Origin: Molanna angustata
Lineage: Eukaryota; Arthropoda; Insecta; Trichoptera; Molannidae
Direction of reading: 5' to 3'
DNA: 64,000 bases
NCBI GenBank assembly: GCA_963576475.1
Contig: OY754978.1
Span: 9,484,299 to 9,548,298, forward strand
The first letter of the stretch is position 1. Every line of letters starts with the position of its first letter. Positions 58,345 to 64,000 of this stretch are shown here, piece by piece. Made by a program: the position numbers and the translations under genes. The notes under the pieces were generated by a model. It saw nothing but the letters and a program-made list of their open reading frames with translations. It had not been told where the DNA came from and made no database searches.

Positions 58345-58990
58345 GTCGTTACCACTAGAATCTTATAGTATCTTTTTTTTGTTTTTCAAAGTATTCGCCA
58401 CATAGTTTAATACACTTTTCCATTCGCTCGAACCAGTTATTAAAAAGTTTATTCCACTCCAAAGTAGGGGTGTTCAATATGGCTGTCTTGAAAGCGTCGA
58501 CTGCTTCTTCACTGGACTGGAACCTTTACCACGAAGATTTTTAATAAGAAGAAGCGCTATGTGAGCTTGCGTTATCATGGTGTAGAATGATGCGTCGCTT
58601 TGGATTAGATTTTCGAATTAGATTTGGTTTAGACATCTGGTAGGTAATCAAACTGTCGTAAACTACTCAGCATTGACCGTTCGACGATCTTCAAGTGCAA
58701 TCGTCGCAACATGACCAGTTTTCGCAATGAGCGTGGCCACCATCTTCTTTGAAGTGCTTCGAGAGCGAACAGCTTTAGTCAACTTTGGCTCGTCTTGGAA
58801 GACCCAGACTGTAGATTGTTTGAAATCAGGATCGTAAGCATAGATCCAAGATTCGTCACCATTGATGATGTCGTAGGCGTGATCTGACTCTCCTCGGTTG
58901 AAACTTTGAAGAGTTTTCTTACACCATCTGATGATCTATGTGTCCTAAAATCGTAGGTACACGTTCAAGACATAGAGATGACAATCTAAA
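58345..58990 (-). pseudogene. Dead mariner-type transposase fragment
   Basis: Minus-strand, frame-shifted translation shows VTNLGSMLT / GDESWIYAYDP (first catalytic Asp region), VVWVFQDEPKLTKAVRS, KMVATLIAKTGHVATIALE, HDNASSHSA-like sequence, EEAVDAFKTAI and KCIKLCGEYFEK. This is a mariner subfamily different from the two other mariners here. No termini recognised and many lesions. Confidence 0.65.
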
Positions 58991-59034
58991 CGTGATGCAA
59001 AGTTCTTGAAGAACCGAGACGTTAGTTCTTCTTG

Positions 59035-59440
59035 CTGTCCAGGAAATCATCAACATTCCTTTTCCAGCACCACATTTCGAACGCATCTATTCTGTATCTA
59101 TCTCTAACCCGTAGAGTCCACGATTCCACTCCATAAAATAAAATGGAGAGTACTTGTTATTTGTAGCATAAATTTGCTAGGGCAATTGTTCTGAAATTTT
59201 CACAATTCATTGTTGAAATTTTTTTTGTGTATAGAGATGAACATGGCCTACATCCAGCATTCCGGCCAAATTGATTTTCCATATTTCTGGCATATATCAT
59301 AGATTTGTTTCACACCTAGTTCGCCGGTAAGTTTTATTGAATCCGATGTAATGCCATCCGAGCCTGGGTATTTGCTATTTTTCAATTTGGCAATCGCCTC
59401 TTCGACCTCCCGCAACAGTATAAATAGTTCACGTTGGTAG
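59035..59440 (-). pseudogene. RTE-like RT fragment (start of RT domain)
   Basis: Minus strand: EVEEAIAKLKNSKYPGSDGI, TSDSIKLTGELGVKQIYDIC, KSIWPECWM, then MFISIHKK before decay. This is the N-terminal RT region of an RTE-like ORF2. Confidence 0.65.
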
Positions 59441-59619
59441 TTTTCTCTCCATTCTACTTCTACACATGCAGAGTCACTGTACAGATCTATGCTGTAACTT
59501 CTGCATCTTTCCAGGACCTTAAGAATTCATCCAGGACGTCTTTAACGCAGCATGTTCATGGATTAAATTCTCGTCTCAGAAGTTTTATTTTACCCCCAAA
59601 TATTTGGGTTAGAAATCCG

Positions 59620-59710
59620 TGTACGCAGGTTCGAATCGTACCTCGAAGGATTTCGTTCCTTCGCCTTCACAAGCATTTCCTTAATTTTGGGAATGTATGA
59701 AGATTTACAT
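59620..59710 (+). repeat. SINE family 3, head-truncated
   Basis: GGTTCGAATCGTACCTCGAA (B box and acceptor side), then GATTTCGTTC, CACAAGCATTTCCTTAATTT and GGGAATGTATGAAG match 44255-44340. Confidence 0.65.
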
Positions 59711-59734
59711 ATTTCAAAGATTATAAATCAAAGA

Positions 59735-60115
59735 TAAGTTTATATGCCATACCATTACGCCATATCCCTATTTGGGGTAGGCAGAGAGGTCCGAACGCCA
59801 AACCCCTCACTGTTGACATACGCTTCTCCATGCATCCATCTCATCATCCATCATCTCATTCACGCTCTTTTATTAATCTTACTTTTAACATCTTTCGAAA
59901 TTCCATTTATGTGATCGTGTCAACTTTTCCTTGGCCAACCTCTACTTTTCGTTCTTCTTTTATCAACTTAATATACTTTTCTTGTCAGAAGGCCATCACT
60001 AATTCTTTTTATGCGGCCAATCAACCATAGGGCATTAACTTTTATTTTACTAACAACATCTACTTCAATTCATCTAATATCCTCATTTTTTATTCTATCA
60101 CACATATGCAATGCA
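59735..60115 (-). pseudogene. RTE-like ORF2 tail fragment
   Basis: ACCATTACGCCATATCCC, GGGTAGGCAGAGAGGTCCGA and CAACTTTTCCTTGGCCAACC are the inverse of the RTE-like tail. Heavily mutated. Confidence 0.55.
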
Positions 60116-60213
60116 ATGTACAAATTTTTGGATTGATACTACCAAATTCAATTGTTTCTTACAATCAATATACGTAATATAGGTAAACCCATCCGATCGA
60201 AAACCTAGTATTA

Positions 60214-60946
60214 TTAGGTCATTACATATGAAATTGGCGTTTTGCCGTACTGGCAACTTTGATCTCAAATATCTTCGCTTTGGTTAGGAATTCGAAATTC
60301 AAATTTATACAGCTATGTATTTACTCATATATTTGTGTTTCGAAAATTATAATTCATTTGTTTTTTCCTCAATTGTTTTTTACCTTTACATCACTCAGTT
60401 TATAAAATGGAAAACTTGAAATATCGCGTTATTTACGAATATGAGTTCCACCGTGGCACCAGTGCTGCAGAAATGGCTCTAAGGATTAATGATGTGTATG
60501 GCGACGGTGCCGCAAAAGAAAACAGTGCGTTTTTTGGTTCCAACGTTTTCGTTCTGGAAATTTCGACCTGCAGAACAAGCCCCGTGGACGGCCGGAGACC
60601 AAAGTTGATAATGAAGAATTGAAGGCTATTGTGGAAGCGGATCCATCGCAAACCACGTCCGAGTTAGCTGCAGGCTGCGGTGTTAGTGATAAAACTGTTT
60701 TAATCCACTTGAAGCAAATTGGGAAGGTGAAAAAGCTTGAAAGGTGGGTACCTCACGAATTGAGTGAAGCAAATCAACAAACGCGCGTTGACTGCTGCGT
60801 TGCATTACTCAACCGGCACAATAATGAAGAGATTTTAAATCGAATCATTACCTGTGATGAAAAGTGGATCCTGTACGATAAACGGAAGCGCTCATCGCAA
60901 TGGCTGAACCCTGCCGAACCAGCCAAACCATGCCCCAAGCCAAAAT
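60214..60946 (+). pseudogene. Mariner transposase, frameshifted and cut by a retrotransposon
   Basis: The terminus TTAGGTCATTACATATGAAA (from 60214) is mariner-like. The coding part begins MENLKYRVIYEYEFHRGTSA at 60407. About 125 bases in, an extra T in a T-run (near 60530-60536) shifts the frame. The second frame (60619 on) reads AIVEADPSQTTSELAAGCGV, IGKVKKLERWVPHEL, ITCDEKWILYDKRKRSSQWL (first catalytic Asp) and KPCPKPK, then breaks at a poly-T. The remainder, with the other two catalytic residues, must lie beyond the insertion, outside the window. Confidence 0.85.
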
Positions 60947-61066
60947 TTTTTTTTTTTTTTTTAATTTTAATCTGGCTATTCACCCCGATCGGGTGTTATT
61001 TGCCAAAAAAGGTATAAATGATTTAGTTAACTGTTTTGTGTGTGAAGTTTATGAAAACTGTTTACT

Positions 61067-61950
61067 TTAGATCTTAATTAGGTTATTTTTAATAAATCTG
61101 ACAATCAAGATGTATGTGTTTTTGGAATTGGAAGCCAAAAGCGACCTCATATTCACTGGCATTGGCGTTTTTATTTTTATTAAATCTGTATAAAAATTTG
61201 GGTACGCGTTTCTTAATGGACATTCAAAAAATATATGATCCAGCGTTTCGTCGTTTGTTCCGCACTCGCATAGATTCGACTCAATAACTCCAATCCTTGC
61301 CAAATGCTCACCAGTAGAACAATGTCCGAGGCGCATTCGACACAGTACACTGGTCGTATGTTTGTCGAACATCATTTCACTGAACCACGGCTTTCTGGCT
61401 AGTCTTGGCTGAGTCTCTCTATACAGCCTGCCCTTCGTTTGAGAGATAAAGTCCCAATGAGCCTGCCAATTCTCCATTAGGCGCATCTTAATATTAGGAA
61501 GAATATCGTTTAAAATAATGAAGGGGTGAGTCCTTGTAGTACATTTGGTTGACCTTTTGGCTAGTTCATCTGCCTTCTCATTCCCTTTTATTCCGCAGTG
61601 ACTTGGTATCCATGCCAAACATGCTTCTTTTTTTTGGTCCTTGATTTTTTTAATTTTTGTTCTAATTTGGATACAGTAGGGATCATCCACATAAGAAAGA
61701 GGGGATCTGCTTAATTTTTGAATTGCGCTTAGTGAATCTGTTAAAATTAAAGTGTGTGAGAACTGTTTTGTTTCTGCGTAATTCAGAGCTTCCAATATTG
61801 CAACACACTCCGCTGAGAAAATGGTTGCTTCCTTATGAAGAGTCAACATCAATTGAGCATTGTCCGATTCACTGAAAACTGCCGATCCTACGTTGTTCTC
61901 ATTGTCTAGCTTCGATCCATCTGTATACAGTAATTTCCATTTGCTCCATT
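61067..61950 (-). CDS. RNase H domain and CCHC-like tail of ORF2
   Basis: The frame is open upstream of the first start codon at 61852 to about 61950, where it reads WSKWKLLYTDGSKLDNENN. RNase H residues: Asp in YTDGSK, Glu in FSAECVAILEAL, Asp in LTDSLSAIQK, and WIPSHCGIKGNEKADELAK with the final His/Asp. A C-terminal LCECGTNDETLDHIFFECPL knuckle follows. RNase H removes element RNA from the RNA-DNA hybrid. It is separated from RT by a frameshift near 61940. Confidence 0.8.
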
Positions 61951-63078
61951 TGATATTTCTTGGTTGAAGCGTTTGGAGGCAAAGGTATCTGGAACTATGT
62001 TTAAAGATTGGATGAAAGTTGGAGTATCTACTAAGTTATGGTAGGGGATGGAATAAACAGGAAGTATTTCAGATTTGAGTAGAATTTGTGAGTACATTTC
62101 CATAAATTTAAGGCTATTGATTAGTGGAGTTGGTTTTTGATTCTTCCAAAAAGTGTTTTTATTTACAAAGTAATGTTTCAAATGATTGATTTTGTTAACT
62201 AAAGGGTGAAATTTTATACTATAGCATTTTCCGAAGAAGTTGTCTGATAGGTATTGTTTTCTCAATTCAATAGGAGGATCTGCGGCCTCTACTTGGAGGG
62301 CGTTCACCGGTGAAGACTTCATAGCTCCCAAAACAATTCTCAAACTCTCATATTGGATTTTGTCAAGGATTTGGGAATTCTTTTTTGATAAAGGGCTTAA
62401 AAGGAATAAACCGTAGTCGATTTGACTGCGAATATAGGATGTGTACATTATTCTGAGAATAGATGGATGACCACCCCACCAAGTGCGCGTTACTGCTCGC
62501 ATAGCATTTAAACCGGACTGACATTTATTAGCAGTGTGGATAACTTGAGAATTCCAAGAGAGTCTGGAATCCATGATAATACCGAGGAATTTAATTTCAG
62601 TTGTAGCTGGTAAGGCAGTATTATTTATGATGATTTTAATAGCTGGGATTGAACGTTTTTTGGTAAAGATGATTGATTTACATTTACTTAGACTAAGATT
62701 CATTCCAATGTCTGATAACCGCGAAGCTATTATTTTTAAATTGTCGTTAAGCAACATCTCCATTTGTTGTAAGTTTTTACCTGATACATATACGAAAAAA
62801 TCATCCGCATAATTTAATAACTGTATCGGAGAATATATAAGATGAAAAATTTCAAGGATGTAAATATTAAAGAGTATTGGGCTTAAAACTGACCCCTGAG
62901 GCAATCCTTTACCAACGATTCTTTCTTGTAAGTGGATACCTTGGATATCTAAAATAATTTTTCTATTAACAAGAAGGTTGATTATAAATGACGTTAACTT
63001 AGTTGGGATCCCTATGCGAGTGAGTTTGGTTTTAAGAATTGGAAAGTGTACATTATCAAATGCACTAGAGATGTCCAA
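61906..63078 (-). CDS. RT domain of ORF2 (second segment)
   Basis: 390 codons starting inside the palm: DISSAFDNVHFPILKTK (first catalytic Asp), GKGLPQGSVLSPILFNIYI, LLNYADDFFVYVSG (catalytic Asp pair), then thumb and connection (KFLGIIMDSRLSWNSQ). It ends in an out-of-frame extension (NQEISNGANGNY) after the frameshift near 61940. Upstream it is separated from the first RT segment by a change in a 9-A run at about 63160-63168. Confidence 0.8.
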   Translation of the reverse strand: MDISSAFDNVHFPILKTKLTRIGIPTKLTSFIINLLVNRKIILDIQGIHLQERIVGKGLPQGSVLSPILFNIYILEIFHLIYSPIQLLNYADDFFVYVSGKNLQQMEMLLNDNLKIIASRLSDIGMNLSLSKCKSIIFTKKRSIPAIKIIINNTALPATTEIKFLGIIMDSRLSWNSQVIHTANKCQSGLNAMRAVTRTWWGGHPSILRIMYTSYIRSQIDYGLFLLSPLSKKNSQILDKIQYESLRIVLGAMKSSPVNALQVEAADPPIELRKQYLSDNFFGKCYSIKFHPLVNKINHLKHYFVNKNTFWKNQKPTPLINSLKFMEMYSQILLKSEILPVYSIPYHNLVDTPTFIQSLNIVPDTFASKRFNQEISNGANGNYCIQMDRS

Positions 63079-63131
63079 ACTCGCTCCTACGACATGTTCC
63101 TGTCTGGAAAAAGCTAACAGAATGTCTGTTA

Positions 63132-64000
63132 CTAAGTTAGATACACTTTCGAGGGTAGATTTTTTTTTCTGAATCCAAACATGTTATGAGGAAAGGTTTT
63201 TTTATTTTCAACGAACCAATCGATTCTTCTTTTGATCAGATGTTCGGTTAATTTTAGAAGAGTTGAGGCAAGAGCAATTGGTCTGTAATTTTCTCCCGAA
63301 TTTGGGTCTTTCTTTGGTTTTAGAATTGGAATAATTAGTTGGGACTTCCATGTATCAGGGACAGTGCCAGAATCAAACATTATGTTTATTAATTTGGTGA
63401 AGTATTCTAGCATACTGTCGCTAGTATTTGCTAAGATGACATATGGGATTCCATCGATTCCTGGGGCGGTATTTTTGACGATTTCGAGGATGGCTTTGAG
63501 TTCGTTAGTTTGGAATGGAGCATCTAACCAGTTGTTATTAGGTGGGAAGGAATATTCTGTGAGAAGTTCGTCAGCATTTGCAGCAAATGGAGGAGCGAGT
63601 TTGTTCAAAAAGTCATCTGACCATAGCTTCGGGCACGATTTTAGAGGCGATAATTTGAATGATCCGCGGAATTTTTTAATGTTATTCCAAACGGTAGATA
63701 TTGGTGTTTGAGGAGAAAGCGATGTGCAGAAGTCTATCCATCCTTTTCGCTTTTTGTTTCTCAGAAATCTCTTTACTTTGGCTTGAATATTTTTAAAAAT
63801 CAAATAATTTTCCAATGTCATATTTTTTCTATACACCTTAAGCGCTTCTTTTCTAAGAATTGTTTGATCTTCGCATTCCGAATCCCACCAAGGTGGAGGG
63901 GGAGGATATTTTTTGGTTTTATTAATTTTCTTAGGGATGAAATTTTCCGCTTTTTCTATTGTTTCTATGAAATTATCGTAACAATCTAGTAAATTTTCTT
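63132..64000 (-). CDS. Linker and first RT segment of ORF2, runs off the window
   Basis: Open from the window edge: KKYPPPPPWWDSECEDQTIL, KALKVYRKNMTLENYLIFK (linker helix), NTAPGIDGIPYVILANTS, WKSQLIIPILKPKKDPNSG, ENYRPIALASTLLKLTEHLI and HNMFGFRKK. The frame is lost in an A-run right after FRKK. The annotated Met at 63836 is internal to this frame. Confidence 0.8.
   Translation of the reverse strand, partial: ENLLDCYDNFIETIEKAENFIPKKINKTKKYPPPPPWWDSECEDQTILRKEALKVYRKNMTLENYLIFKNIQAKVKRFLRNKKRKGWIDFCTSLSPQTPISTVWNNIKKFRGSFKLSPLKSCPKLWSDDFLNKLAPPFAANADELLTEYSFPPNNNWLDAPFQTNELKAILEIVKNTAPGIDGIPYVILANTSDSMLEYFTKLINIMFDSGTVPDTWKSQLIIPILKPKKDPNSGENYRPIALASTLLKLTEHLIKRRIDWFVENKKTFPHNMFGFRKKNLPSKVYLT

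Larger units (their letters stand above)
60947..64000 (-). mobile_element. Non-LTR retrotransposon with RNase H (I/R1-like), partial
   Basis: The minus-strand 3' end is a poly-A (plus-strand T-run at 60946-60961) directly joined to mariner sequence. The ORF2 region runs upward to the window edge with RNase H (61067-61950), RT (61906-63836) and an upstream KKYPPPPPWWDSECEDQ segment at about 63880-63930 that precedes RT. The endonuclease and ORF1 would lie beyond 64000. The RNase H after RT places it in the I/R1/LOA group; the exact clade is not fixed. Confidence 0.85.

Overview
This is AT-rich nuclear DNA from an animal, almost certainly an insect. It has spliced protein-coding exons, tRNA-derived SINEs, mariner/Tc1 DNA transposons, RNase H-bearing and Jockey-like non-LTR retrotransposons, palindromic MITEs and two kilobase-scale satellites. 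No bacterial operon, CRISPR array or plasmid feature is present. The retroelement types and the single host gene would fit a hemipteran, but the order cannot be fixed from the sequence.

The only host gene I can support is the CREB-regulated transcription coactivator Crtc on the minus strand. Eight exons between 35569 and 18037 join with consistent reading phases (35337-35569, 27854-28155, 26953-27043, 26205-26367, 24803-24946, 20156-20203, 18489-18593, 18037-18297). They carry the family signatures SPYGS, WRRTNSDSALHQS, RSSCEVP, VPGIN and SLPDL. The exons for the N-terminal CREB-binding domain are not visible and probably lie beyond the window. The C-terminal activation-domain exons below 18037 are unresolved; one weak candidate is at 11015-11077.

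Layout. 1-2535: a SINE split by a GC-rich palindrome, and a TIR element. 2729-8697: a dead mariner interrupted by two 5'-truncated non-LTR elements. 8704-18030: AT-rich DNA with palindromic MITEs; it may hold Crtc 3' exons or 3' UTR. 18037-35569: Crtc, whose introns hold SINEs, RTE-like tails, a CpG-rich TIR element, a 45-bp minisatellite, a Tc1 fragment and a long (AT)n run. 37315-46275: a degenerate tandem repeat, a 53/56-bp satellite with a higher-order period, and a 62-bp satellite invaded by a SINE that was itself invaded by a Tc1-like element. 46381-60120: intergenic DNA with more SINEs, MITEs, a Jockey-like element and retroelement tails. 60214-64000: a mariner into which an RNase H-bearing non-LTR element inserted, running off the window.

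Nearly all open reading frames outside Crtc are decayed transposable-element genes or accidents of simple repeats. I did not find a convincing new multi-gene system. The most unusual material is structural: layered insertions that can be ordered in time, higher-order satellite organisation, a transposase gene with an apparent spliceosomal intron, and families of near-perfect palindromes in and near Crtc.
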